From the NCBI GenBank assembly GCA_029990175.1, contig JARKIP010000035.1, positions 36,160,001-36,224,000 of the forward strand: a DNA stretch of 64,000 bases. Reading direction: 5' to 3'. Both the position numbers and the translations under genes were made by a program. Below are positions 1 to 9,329 of this stretch, in pieces. The notes under the pieces were generated by a model. It was not told where the DNA came from. It ran no database searches and saw only the letters and a program-made list of their open reading frames with translations. This DNA is from Petunia secreta. Taxonomy: Eukaryota; Streptophyta; Magnoliopsida; Solanales; Solanaceae. Positions within the stretch are counted from its first letter, which is position 1, and every line of letters begins with the position of its first letter.

Positions 1-642
1 GCGCGATCGCGCAAGGTCTCGCGCTATCGCGCCAATTCTGAATTTTTGTTCATCGCGGTCGCGCTCATCTGCACGCGATCGCGAAGGGAACCAATTTCCA
101 GAATTTCCTGAAGTTGGACAGAACGTTCGCAAAGGTGTCGTAACAGTTCCCAACCACCAAAACTCCCATAGCATCATCAAATATGGTGAGTTTCTAGATC
201 ACAAACCAAAATTCGTCCAATTCCAAATCCGTTTAGTGGCGAATCGATCTTTGAACATTTGATCGCGCCACTTCCGGTTAGTACTTTGAGGGTAACACTT
301 CTACCCAATTAGTACTAATCCCTTGTGCGAATAGGATACTCGTGCCTAGGAGGAGAGTAGAATCCAAAGAAGATTCGTAGTTAATTGTTTGGTTCAAGTG
401 CGCACCAAATAGCTTGGCGTTGATCGAGTCCCATTGAATCCACTCTTCCCGAAGAGCATTTGGTTCTTGTATTTTGGTTTGATCTTTGAGGAGGTTGCGC
501 AACTACGAGGAGGCCATTGATTTCAAGTTTGTGTGAAACCAACCCCCAAGCTTGAGTGAACCCGAGCGACAAACAAAAGTGAGGGAGTGAGTGAGGACTT
601 TTACTCTAATCTTCCTTTCTTGTTTTTGATTGTTGTAGGTAC
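1..642 (+). other. 5' leader of A1 with GCGATCGC cluster
   Basis: This is the untranslated leader between the off-window PBS and the gag ATG. Positions 1-85 hold GCGATCGC palindromes and near copies (GCTATCGC, GCGGTCGC). The last 25 bases before the ATG are T-rich and end TTGTAG followed by GTAC and the ATG, which resembles a 3' splice site. No other gene is seen. Confidence 0.8.
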
Positions 643-3600
643 ATGGCGGAGGAGAAAGCAAAGAGTACCATTGAGGTTCTTGAAAAGGAGAGGACCCCGA
701 GTGTCCAAAAGGACCCCAATGAAGGCACTAGTGATGATTCCATCATGAAGCCGGATCATTATGCGGAGCTAGTTCGTCGACAACGGTTGAGGGATGAGGC
801 TCTTGCTAGAGAAAGAATGTTGGGCAATCCCCAACCCTTGGGCAATCCCCAAGGAGATGTTCCATTCCTAAGGCCACGGAGAAACATTGCACCTCTTGAG
901 CAAGTTGATGAAGCTCAAGAAGGGGAGGGCCTCGGACTTGATGATGATTACTTTGATGTCCCCTATCCAAATAGGAGGGCGATGAATGGAGGCCGAGGTA
1001 TAGATAGAGGTCGTGGTCGAGGTCGAGGACCACCAAGAGCTTATATGGGGAGAAACTTGGGAAGGGAATATGAAGATGTTGATGACAACTATGGGGTTCA
1101 ACCGGAACAACACCGTGGGGGTCGAGACACTAATCTCAATAGTGTCAAGATCACTATCCCGCCTTTCAAGGGGACTAGTGATCCGGAAGCATTTCTTGAA
1201 TGGAAGATCCAATTGGAGCGGGTCTTTGACACAAATGATATGACCGAGGAGAAGAAGGCCACTTATGCCATTTCATCATTTGAGTCCTATGCCTCTACTT
1301 GGTGGGAATCCATCAAGCGATCAAGGAGAAGACTTGGATTGCGGATGAACATCACTTGGGAAGAATTGAAAGAAGTTATGAACAACAAGTATGTGACTCC
1401 CAAGTATCGACAAGAGCAACTCAAAAAGCTCTATGAATTGAAGCAAGGCTACAAGTCCGTTGATGAATATTTCAACGACTTTGAGAAAAACCGGATGGCA
1501 CTTGACATGGAAACGGAGGATGAAGAACAAGCTATCATCCGTTTCAAAAGTGGTTTGAGTAGGGAGATTGCTTCCCAATTGAGACTTCACATCTTCCACT
1601 CCTTGCAAGATGTTTGTGATGCCGCGGTTGAAGCCGAGAAATGGCTCAAGGAAGAAAAGGCTCCTCGCTATAGGAGTACTACCACCACCACTCCTTCAAC
1701 TCGCACCAAAGATTGGAAGAGCCCATATGCTAGTGGAGCAAGTGGGAGCCGAGATGTAAAGAAGCCTTTTGAAAAGGCTACCCCGAAGAGCGACCACAAA
1801 GAAGTTGGAGGTACTTCTAAAACTACTTTAAATACTCCTTCTTCTTCTTCCTTCCAATGTCATAAATGCAAGGGTTATGGCCACTTTTCCAAAGAGTGTC
1901 CTACCCGGAAAACGATGATTGTAATGGATGATGGGTTGGTCTATGAGGGGGAAAGTGAGCCCGAGGGGGATGATGAGGAGGAAAGTGAGGAAGTTGAGGG
2001 AGAGGATGAAGAGAGGGCGACGGAGGGGGATGATCCTAATATGTTCCTTGTGGTACGCCGCATTTTGGGAACTATGTTGAGTGAGGAGAGGGAAGATGAG
2101 CAAAGGGAGAACTTGTTCCATGCCCGTTGTAGAGTGAGGGGGCAAGTTTGTTCCATGATTATTGACTCGGGTAGTTGTGCAAATGTGGTGAGCCAATCTT
2201 TGGTCTCACAATTGAAGTTGACTACCATTAAACACCCGAGCCCCTACCGTTTGCAATGGCTAAGTGAGTGTGGGGAATTGAGGGTAGTGAAGCAAGTCTT
2301 GGTTAGGTTCAAAATTGGAAACTATCAAGATGAACACCTGTTTGACGTGGTGCCAATGCAAGCTTGCCATCTTTTGTTTGGAAGGCCTTGGCAATATGAC
2401 AAACAAGTGGTTCATGATGGCCGGGCCAACACTTACACGGTGAAACATGAGGGAAAAAGGTTCGTGCTTACACCTTTGACCCCGAAACAAGTAAGTGAAG
2501 ACTATCGGCGCATGAAAGAGTTGAGGGAAGCGGCTAAGGCCAAGTCCCCGATTGTGGCCAAATCTTTGGCCGAGACTCCACCATCTTCCACCGGTCGCAT
2601 GTGTGCCATGATGCAACCGGGTGAGGTTTTGAGAGGTAATGATGGCACCAAGACGCTCATATGCCTAGTGCACAAAGGTATGGTTTTAAATTCCGAAAGT
2701 GATTATTTCTCTAACCCTAACCCTTTGCCTAGTGCCATTGAAAATGTTTTGAAGGTTTATGAGGACATGTTCCCGGATGAGATGCCGGATGGATTGCCTC
2801 CCTTGAGGGGCATTGAACATCAAATTGACTTTGTCCCGGGATCTCAAATTCCCAACAAACCGGCATATAGGAGCAATCCCGAGGACACAAGGGAGCTACA
2901 AAAGCAAATTGATGAGTTGCTCACCAAGGGCTTGGTGAGGGAAAGCTTGAGCCCTTGTGCCGTGCCCGTGATCCTTGTTCCGAAGAAGGATGGCACTTGG
3001 AGGATGTGTGTGGATTGTCGAGCGGTCAACAAGATCACGGTAAAGTATCGACATCCCATACCTCGTTTGGATGATATGTTGGATGAGCTTAGTGGTTCTA
3101 GTGTCTTTTCTAAAATAGACCTTAGGTCCGGCTACCATCAAATCCGGATGAAACCCGGGGATGAGTGGAAAACCGCATTCAAGACCAAGTTTGGTCTATA
3201 TGAATGGTTGGTGATGCCTTTCGGCCTCTCCAACGCACCTAGCACTTTCATGAGATTAATGAACCACGTGCTTAAGCCATTCATCAACAAATTCGTGGTC
3301 GTCTACTTTGATGACATATTGATTTATAGCAAGTCAATAGGCGACCATGTGGGCCACTTGAGTCAAGTGCTTGAAGTGCTACGAGCCGAAAAGTTCTATG
3401 CCAACTTTAAGAAGTGCGCCTTTTGTGTTGAAAAGGTTGTCTTTTTGGGCTTTGTTGTTAGTGTCAATGGTGTAGAAGTTGATGAATCCAAAGTTGAAGC
3501 CATTAGAGATTGGCCTACTCCCACCACCGTTTCTCATGTGCGGAGTTTTCATGGCCTTGCTAGTTTCTATCGGCGCTTTGTTAGAGACTTTAGCACCATT

Positions 3601-5625
3601 GCCGCACCACTCACGGAGTTGGTGAAAAAGGACAAGTCCTTTGTTTGGGGAGAGCCGCAAGAGAAGGCTTTCCAAGAATTGAAAAGTAGGTTAAGTACCG
3701 CCCCATTGTTGCAATTGCCCGACTTCGGGAAGGCTTTTGAGGTAGAGTGTGATGCCTCGGGGGTGGGTATTGGGGGTGTTCTCATGCAAGAAGGGAAACC
3801 CGTTGCCTACTTTAGTGAGAAGTTAAAGGGCGCAACCTTGAATTACTCTACGTATGACAAGGAGTTGTATGCCCTAGTGAGAGCTTTGGCCCATTGGCAA
3901 CACTATCTTTGGCCTCGGGAATTCGTGATCAAGAGTGACCACGAGTCACTCAAACATCTAAGAGGCCAAGAGAAATTGAACAAAAGGCATGCCAAGTGGG
4001 TGGAGTTCATTGAGTCTTTCCCTTATGTAATTCATTACAAGAAGGGCAAGGACAATGTTGTAGCCGATGCGCTTTCTAGGAAGTTCGCCCTTGCTACCAC
4101 TCTTGCCTCTAGACTTATGGGTTTTGAGAGTATAAAGTCTTTGTATGAACATGACCCAAAGTTCAAGAGCATTCATGATGCTCTAGTGAGTGGAAAGCGG
4201 GTGGAGAAATACCAATGGGTTGACGGCTACATTTTTAAAAATGGAAGAGTTTGTGTGCCCGAGTCCTCATGGAGGGAGCTGCTTGTTCGTGAAGCACATT
4301 GTGGGGGCTTGATGGGTCACTTTGGGAGGAACAAAACCTTGGCCATTCTCATGGAGCAATTCCATTGGCCAAAGATGGGTGTGCAAGTTGAGAGACTTTG
4401 CAATACTTGCTTGGATTGCAAGTATGCTAAGTCCAAATCTAATTCCCATGGTTTGTATACTCCCCTACCTATTCCTACTAGCCCGTGGATGGATATTTCA
4501 ATGGATTTTGTTATGGGCTTGCCACGGTCTAAAGGGGGGCACGATAGCATTTATGTTGTCGTGGATCGGTTCTCCAAAATGGCTCACTTTATTCCTTGTA
4601 AGAAGAGTCATGATGCACAACATGTAGCTTCTTTGTTCATTGATAATGTGTTAAAGTTGCATGGTGTGCCTCAAACCATTGTGAGTGATAGGGACTCTAA
4701 GTTCCTTAGCCATTTTTGGAGGTGTCTTTGGGGTGCTCTTGGCACCAAGTTGTTATTCTCCACGTCCCACCACCCCCAAACGGATGGTCAAACCGAAGTG
4801 GTGAACCGAACCTTGGGTGCTCTCCTTAGAGCCATGACCCGAGGTAAGGCCGGGACTTGGGTTGACAAGTTACCTCTTATGGAGTTTGCTTATAACCGTA
4901 CATTGCATAGCATGATTGGCTTGACTCCGTTTGAGTGCGTTTATGGTTTTAATCCTTTGATTCCACTTGATCTAACCCCTTTGCCCAAGGAAATGGTTGT
5001 TAATTTTGAAGGTGAAACCCGTGCTAAAGCCATGCTTGAAATCCATGCCAAGACGAGGAAGCGCTTGGAGGAAGCCTATGACAAGGTTGCCCTCAAGAAG
5101 AACAAGGGGAGGAAGAAGCTGGAACTCAAGAAAGGAGATTGGGTGTGGGTGCATTTCCGCAAGGAAAGGTTTCCAAACCTCAGGAAAGGGAAATTGGCAC
5201 CCCGGGGAGATGGACCCTTCCAAGTGATATCCAAGATCAACAACAACGCCTATGTGATCGATTTGCCAAGTGAGTATGCTATTTCAAACACTTTTAATGT
5301 TAGTGACTTGGCTCCTTTTGATGTAGGTAATGGCACCGTGGAGGACAATGTCGTGGAGGTTGACGCTACAATTTCGAGGACGAAATCTTCTCAAGAAGGG
5401 GAGGATGATGCGGGGCAAACCACCGTCACAAGACCCTTTACGAGAAGCCAAGCCAAAGCACTTCATGATGCTCACTTACACTTGATCCGGAAGGGCATGG
5501 ACGATACGAGCTCGGGAGAAGACTTGAAAACGATGCATTGGAGCTCAATCAACGTTGAAACAGGGCAGGAAACAGAGCAAGAAGCAGGGGACCAAAACAG
5601 GGCCAAAACAGGGGAATTCTGCTGA
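643..5625 (+). CDS. gag-pol: Gag-pol polyprotein of A1 (1660 aa, complete frame)
   Basis: This single-frame polyprotein makes the particle shell, protease, RT-RNase H and integrase. The Gly/Arg-rich N-terminus (about 120-130) is followed by the retrotransposon GAG core (about 165-340) and a CX2CX4HX4C knuckle starting near 406. The protease has DSG at 508-510. RT has YFDD at 888-891, with the KIDLRSGYHQ and MPFGLSNAPS blocks before it. RNase H has its first Asp at 1037. Integrase has a zinc-binding part (His 1219, CxxC 1253-1256) and catalytic D1288, D1349 and E1385, the last two separated by 35 residues. No chromodomain is recognisable. About the last 72 residues, including SRTKSSQEGEDD and FTRSQAK, run over the PPT into the 3' LTR, as in CRM elements. 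Compared with A2 it lacks 21 residues after position 12 (63-bp deletion between GAGGTTC repeats). The frame is otherwise open, so the copy may still be functional. Confidence 0.95.
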   Translation: MAEEKAKSTIEVLEKERTPSVQKDPNEGTSDDSIMKPDHYAELVRRQRLRDEALARERMLGNPQPLGNPQGDVPFLRPRRNIAPLEQVDEAQEGEGLGLDDDYFDVPYPNRRAMNGGRGIDRGRGRGRGPPRAYMGRNLGREYEDVDDNYGVQPEQHRGGRDTNLNSVKITIPPFKGTSDPEAFLEWKIQLERVFDTNDMTEEKKATYAISSFESYASTWWESIKRSRRRLGLRMNITWEELKEVMNNKYVTPKYRQEQLKKLYELKQGYKSVDEYFNDFEKNRMALDMETEDEEQAIIRFKSGLSREIASQLRLHIFHSLQDVCDAAVEAEKWLKEEKAPRYRSTTTTTPSTRTKDWKSPYASGASGSRDVKKPFEKATPKSDHKEVGGTSKTTLNTPSSSSFQCHKCKGYGHFSKECPTRKTMIVMDDGLVYEGESEPEGDDEEESEEVEGEDEERATEGDDPNMFLVVRRILGTMLSEEREDEQRENLFHARCRVRGQVCSMIIDSGSCANVVSQSLVSQLKLTTIKHPSPYRLQWLSECGELRVVKQVLVRFKIGNYQDEHLFDVVPMQACHLLFGRPWQYDKQVVHDGRANTYTVKHEGKRFVLTPLTPKQVSEDYRRMKELREAAKAKSPIVAKSLAETPPSSTGRMCAMMQPGEVLRGNDGTKTLICLVHKGMVLNSESDYFSNPNPLPSAIENVLKVYEDMFPDEMPDGLPPLRGIEHQIDFVPGSQIPNKPAYRSNPEDTRELQKQIDELLTKGLVRESLSPCAVPVILVPKKDGTWRMCVDCRAVNKITVKYRHPIPRLDDMLDELSGSSVFSKIDLRSGYHQIRMKPGDEWKTAFKTKFGLYEWLVMPFGLSNAPSTFMRLMNHVLKPFINKFVVVYFDDILIYSKSIGDHVGHLSQVLEVLRAEKFYANFKKCAFCVEKVVFLGFVVSVNGVEVDESKVEAIRDWPTPTTVSHVRSFHGLASFYRRFVRDFSTIAAPLTELVKKDKSFVWGEPQEKAFQELKSRLSTAPLLQLPDFGKAFEVECDASGVGIGGVLMQEGKPVAYFSEKLKGATLNYSTYDKELYALVRALAHWQHYLWPREFVIKSDHESLKHLRGQEKLNKRHAKWVEFIESFPYVIHYKKGKDNVVADALSRKFALATTLASRLMGFESIKSLYEHDPKFKSIHDALVSGKRVEKYQWVDGYIFKNGRVCVPESSWRELLVREAHCGGLMGHFGRNKTLAILMEQFHWPKMGVQVERLCNTCLDCKYAKSKSNSHGLYTPLPIPTSPWMDISMDFVMGLPRSKGGHDSIYVVVDRFSKMAHFIPCKKSHDAQHVASLFIDNVLKLHGVPQTIVSDRDSKFLSHFWRCLWGALGTKLLFSTSHHPQTDGQTEVVNRTLGALLRAMTRGKAGTWVDKLPLMEFAYNRTLHSMIGLTPFECVYGFNPLIPLDLTPLPKEMVVNFEGETRAKAMLEIHAKTRKRLEEAYDKVALKKNKGRKKLELKKGDWVWVHFRKERFPNLRKGKLAPRGDGPFQVISKINNNAYVIDLPSEYAISNTFNVSDLAPFDVGNGTVEDNVVEVDATISRTKSSQEGEDDAGQTTVTRPFTRSQAKALHDAHLHLIRKGMDDTSSGEDLKTMHWSSINVETGQETEQEAGDQNRAKTGEFC
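5393..5405 (+). other. Polypurine tract of A1
   Basis: The purine run AAGAAGGGGAGGA lies directly before the LTR start TGATG and primes plus-strand synthesis. It is inside the coding frame, encoding part of SQEGEDD. The same tract is found before every 3' LTR in the window except that of M, which has a variant. Confidence 0.85.
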
Positions 5626-6157
5626 GCTTACTGCCTGAAGCTGGATTTTTGTTCTTCGCGATCGCGTGAATACCTTCGCGATCGCGAAGAGTCTCTTTTT
5701 GCTCTTCGCCTTCGCGCCATGTCTTGCGCGATCGCGCAACTAGTTTTTAAGTGTGCCTCGCGATCGCGTATAACCATGCGCGATCGCGATGAACACTTTG
5801 GCAGTCTCGGACCAGAAACTAGGAAAACCTTGTAAAGGGGTGTATTTATAACACCCCTCTTTCATTTATTGCTATTACCTTACTTTGAACAAAGAACATT
5901 AATGAGCATTGCTCTCAAACACTTGTAACTCTTTTGGCTTGAAATCAATTGGATGAATCCAAGTTGCTCTTCAATCCATCTTCGATCATTCTATTTGCTT
6001 GAGCCTCGTGTCTCTTGAGGATAGTTGCATAGTGATAGGTGATTCTTTCCAATCGTTTGGGGTGTAACGGAACAAGTTCTTCGTTGCTACTCGAACTTTA
6101 GTGTAAGTCTCGTCTCGCTTTATCTCTTTATCGCTTTCGTGGGTTTACCCCTTATCA
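5406..6157 (+). repeat. 3' LTR of A1 (752 bp)
   Basis: It begins TGATGCGGGG and ends TTATCA, so TG...CA termini are present. It encodes the pol C-terminus to 5625. Five GCGATCGC palindromes lie in U3 between about 5655 and 5800. The TATA-like ATTTATA (5844-5850) sits between 8-bp inverted arms AGGGGTGT and ACACCCCT (5836-5858). GTAAGT near the 3' end is a donor-like sequence. Confidence 0.92.
5836..5858 (+). promoter_or_regulatory. TATA box inside an inverted repeat, LTR of family A
   Basis: AGGGGTGT, seven bases ATTTATA, then ACACCCCT form a perfect 8-bp inverted repeat around the presumed TATA box. It recurs at 43558-43580 and 50432-50454 in A2 and, with 7-bp arms, in G near 37192. Confidence 0.6.
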
Positions 6158-7324
6158 ACTCCCACTTGCACCACTTGTGTATGGGGTCTTCCATTCTTTG
6201 GGGCGAGTTGTTGGAGTGGTAGTGGTGGTACTCCTATAGCGAGGAGCCTTCTCTTCTTTGAACCACTTCTCGGCCTCAACCGCGGCATCACACACATCTT
6301 GTAGAGAGTGGAAGGTGTGTAGCCTCAATTGGGAAGCAATCTCCCTACTCAAGCCACTTTTGAAACGGATGATAGCTTGTTCCTCATCCTCCGTCTCCAT
6401 ATCAAGAGCCATCCGGTTCTTCTCAAAATCATTGAAATACTCATCAACGGATTTGGAGCCTTGCTTCAATTCATAGAGCCGTTTGAGTTGCTCTTGTCGG
6501 TACTTGGGAGTCACATACTTGTTGCTCATTATTTCTTTCAACTCTTCCCAAGTGATGTTCATCCGCAACCCAAGTCGTCTCCTTGAACGCTTCATGGACT
6601 CCCACCATGTGGAGGCATAAGATTCAAAGGAAGCAATGGCATATGTAGCCTTCTTCTCCTCGGACATATCATTCGTGTCAAAGACCCGCTCCAATTGAAC
6701 CTTCCATTCTAAGAAAGCCTCCGGATCACTAGTCCCCTTGAAAGGCGGGATAGTGATCTTTACACTATTGAGGTTAGTGTCACGACCCCCACGATGTGGT
6801 CCCGGTTGACCCCCGTAGTAGTCTTCAACCTCATCATACTCCCTTCTCAAGTCCCTTCCCATGAAAGCCCTTGGAGGTCCTCGACCTCGCCCACGACCTC
6901 CATCCATCCCTCGACCTCCGTTCATCGCTCTCCTAGGTGGATAATGAGCATCAAAATCATCATCTAAACCGAGGCCCTCCCCTTCTTGAGCTTCATCAAC
7001 TTGCTCAAGAGGAATCACATTTCTTCGGGGCCTTAAGAGTGGGACATCTCCTTGGGGATTGCCCAAGGGTTGGGGAGTGCCCAACGATCTTTCTCTAGCA
7101 AGAGCCTCGTCCCTCAACCGTTGTCGACGAACTAACTCCGCATATTGATCCGGCTTCATGATTGAATCATCACTTGTGCCTTCATTGGCATCCTTTTGGA
7201 CACTCGGGGTCCTTTCCTTTTCAAAGACCTCCATTCTAAGGTTCAAGGTTTTCACCTCGGCCAATAGACTAGCCAAGACGTCAACGGGAACCTCAATGGT
7301 TGATTTGGCCTTCTCATCCGCCAT
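6158..7324 (-). CDS. gag: Gag N-terminal part of D (interrupted by A1)
   Basis: The start is the ATG at 7322-7324 (product begins MADEKAKSTIEV), chosen by homology to A2 although an upstream in-frame ATG exists at 7348. It encodes an N-terminal region with a coiled-coil-like LASLLAEVKTL stretch, a Gly/Arg-rich patch, and the GAG core with the STWWES block, then ends at ASGS where A1 has inserted. It is about 85-90% similar to family A gag by eye. No stop or shift is seen in this part; the knuckle and everything downstream are off window. Confidence 0.9.
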
Positions 7325-8490
7325 TGTACCTACAACAATCAAAAACAAGTAAAGAGATTAGAGTAAAAGTCCTCACTCGCTCCCTTACCTTTGATTGTCC
7401 CTCGGGTTCACTCTTGTTTTTGGGGTAGGTTCACTCAAGCTTGAATTCAAAAGTCTCCCTCGGAGTTGAACAACTACCTCAACAACCAAACAATCCAACA
7501 AGTTCCAAATGCTCTTCGGGAAGAGTGGAGTTAATGGGACTCTATGGGCGTTCGACTTTTAAGTGAGCACTTGAGCCAAAGAAATTCTACGAGTCTTCTT
7601 TGAAGTTATCAAACACCAACACGCACGAATATCCTAAGCGCTCAATGAGTTAGTACTAGTTGAGTAGGAGAATTACCCGCCAAGTACTAACCGGAAGTAA
7701 TGGAAGCAAACAAATCACGAAAGCCTAAGAAACAAACTACCCGGACACCCTTCAGGGAGTGGGCGCCCCGCCTCTGTAAGGTGGGCGGTCCGCCTACTCC
7801 AAGATCCAGAGAGTGGCAGAATTTCGGGCGGTCCGCCTAAAATGAGGGGCGGTCCGCCTAGGCCCTTTCTCTGCACAGTTTCAAGTCCGTTTCTTGGTTT
7901 TTGGCACCCAATTTTCCAATGTTTCAAGGAGTTTTTGATGTGTAATGGTACCCAAAGTTGTTTTGGACTATAACAAGCAAACCCCAATGGTTTAATCCAA
8001 CAAACAACCAACAAACAACTTGATTCGAAGATTTGGAGCAAATTCTTCAAAAACTTCAAGAACACCAAGATTTCAAAATTTCGATTTTCACTCCGCTACT
8101 CCAAATGATGTTATAGTGGTATCAAAATGACGGGGTAACTATAAGGAATAATCCCCGATACCAAACAACCACAAAATCATAACATCAAACAAGTTTTGGC
8201 AAATTTTGCAAAATACCCAACCTAGGGTTCAAATTTTTCAACTTTTGATTTTCAACTCCAAAACGCATTTTGTTGGTACCCAATTGTCGGGTTCACGTAA
8301 ACAAACAATCCCCGATAATCAAAACCAACAAAAACGTAACAACCAACGATTTCTAGCAAATTTTTGGGTTTTCTAGTTTTTGACTTTTTTTCTTCGTTTT
8401 CAATGAAACAAGAACAAGAACACGAAAATAAACACGGAACATAAAAGACAAGCACCTAACGAGGGCTCGTAAGAACGCAACCCTAGCCTT
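7325..8490 (-). other. 5' leader of D with GGCGGTCCGCC cluster
   Basis: This untranslated leader lies between PBS and gag. Three GC-rich palindromic boxes of the types GGCGCCCCGCC and GGCGGTCCGCC lie at 7738-7862, matching the type in D's own U3. On the minus strand the last bases before the ATG read TTGTAGGTACA. An A-rich stretch (T-rich on the plus strand) near 8370-8400 follows the PBS. No gene seen. Confidence 0.75.
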
Positions 8491-8504
8491 GCTCTGATAC
8501 CAAC
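8491..8504 (-). other. Primer binding site of D (initiator tRNA-Met type)
   Basis: On the minus strand, GTTGGTATCAGAGC follows the LTR end directly. TGGTATCAGAGC is complementary to the 3' end of plant initiator tRNA-Met, the usual primer of these elements. Confidence 0.85.
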
Positions 8505-9329
8505 TGATGCAATCGAAAATACGAAAGCGATAAAGAGATAAAAGTGAGACGAGACTTACACTAAAGTCGAGTAGCAACGGAGAACTTGTTCCGTTACACC
8601 CCGAACGATTGGAAAGAATCACCTAGCACTATGCAACTATCCTCAAGAATCACGTGGTCCTTGCAAATAGAATGGTCGGGGAGGTTTGAGGTTCAACTTG
8701 GAGTCGTCCAATTGAAATTCAAGCCAAGAATCAAAGGTTTCAATAGAGAGTATTTCTCTTGTGTTTTGCATTCAAGATCGGTTAAAATGAGTTCAAGACC
8801 TAATGAAGGCTTTTATAGCCTTCTACAAACTTGTAATGAAGTGCCTAGAATACCCCTAAGTGGGTTTAAACAATAGAAGCCACTTAGGGCCAAAGTTGGA
8901 ATTATACACACAAAATAGTCAAAATTCGGATTGGTTCACAACAGGGGTAGGCGGTCCGCCCACCCCTATGAGGCGCTCCGCCCTGCTCAAGCTTCCTGAG
9001 GCCACCAGTCAAGGAGGCGGTCCGCCTCTGTGAGGTAGGCGGTCCGCCCCTCCCAAAATCCAGAGAGTGCTCATCTTCTAGGCGGTCCGCCTCTTCAGGT
9101 AGGCGGTCCGCCTCTTCCTGAAGCCTCTTGGGGTGTCTCCGTTTGTGTCTCTTGAGCCTCTCCAAGTGTCCTAGGTGGTCCTCCTTCCATGGTGCTCCAT
9201 TGCATGATCTTCAAAGTGGTTCCGGAGCTCTCAACATCCATGCCTTTCCAAACCAAGTGTAGGTGAGTGTTTTGTATCTCCTTAGCTTGACTTCGAGTGA
9301 ATGGCCTTGATGCAATTTGGGTTGCATCA
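8505..9329 (-). repeat. 5' LTR of D (825 bp)
   Basis: On the minus strand it starts TGATGCAACC (9329 side) and ends GATTGCATCA (8505 side). The first part encodes a TRSQAK tail (ASRPFTRSQAKEIQ). U3 holds several GGCGGTCCGCC palindromes (about 8940-9125), unlike family A, while R-U5 (8505 to about 8800) is clearly family A-like. Its promoter side faces leftward into D. Confidence 0.88.

Larger units (their letters stand above)
1..6157 (+). mobile_element. Element A1: autonomous CRM-like Ty3/gypsy retrotransposon (5' LTR off window)
   Basis: The window opens inside the 5' leader of A1; position 1 corresponds to about 44534 in the complete sister copy A2, so the 5' LTR lies about 1.4 kb to the left. 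The rest is complete: leader, a single gag-pol frame and a 752-bp 3' LTR ending TTATCA at 6157. A1 is inserted into the gag of the minus-strand element D, whose sequence resumes at 6158. The duplicated target should be ACTCC (6158-6162), but the left copy is outside the window. It is nearly identical to A2 over its whole length, with about 1% LTR difference by eye. Confidence 0.93.
6158..9329 (-). mobile_element. Element D: CRM-like retrotransposon, 5' part, minus strand
   Basis: The visible part runs from the 5' LTR (8505-9329) through PBS and leader to a gag broken by A1 at 6158. The rest lies beyond the left edge. It is inserted in the gag of E. The flanking pentamer at 9330-9334 is ATAAC; its partner is off window. 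Whether D carries pol cannot be seen. Confidence 0.88.

Noticed and set aside
278..572. Minus-strand ORFs of 63-74 codons in the leader of A1, repeated in A2
   Set aside because: Their presence in A2 reflects copy identity; in G, with more changes, they are not kept in the same form.
806..1608. Antisense and out-of-frame ORFs over gag-pol
   Set aside because: They mirror the real frame, change with silent substitutions and have no recognisable domains.
5228..5420. Chromodomain at the pol C-terminus
   Set aside because: After the integrase C-terminal part only an acidic tail and TRSQAK are seen; the aromatic pattern of a chromodomain is missing.
5645..5800. GCGATCGC repeats as the cyanobacterial HIP1 motif or a bacterial contaminant
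   Set aside because: The repeats lie inside LTRs and leaders of plant retrotransposons with TG...CA ends and TSDs; the likeness to HIP1 is only in the octamer.
7738..9125. Spaced GGCGGTCCGCC boxes as a CRISPR array
   Set aside because: The boxes are about 11 bp, irregularly spaced, vary in sequence, lie in U3 and leader, and there are no cas genes.
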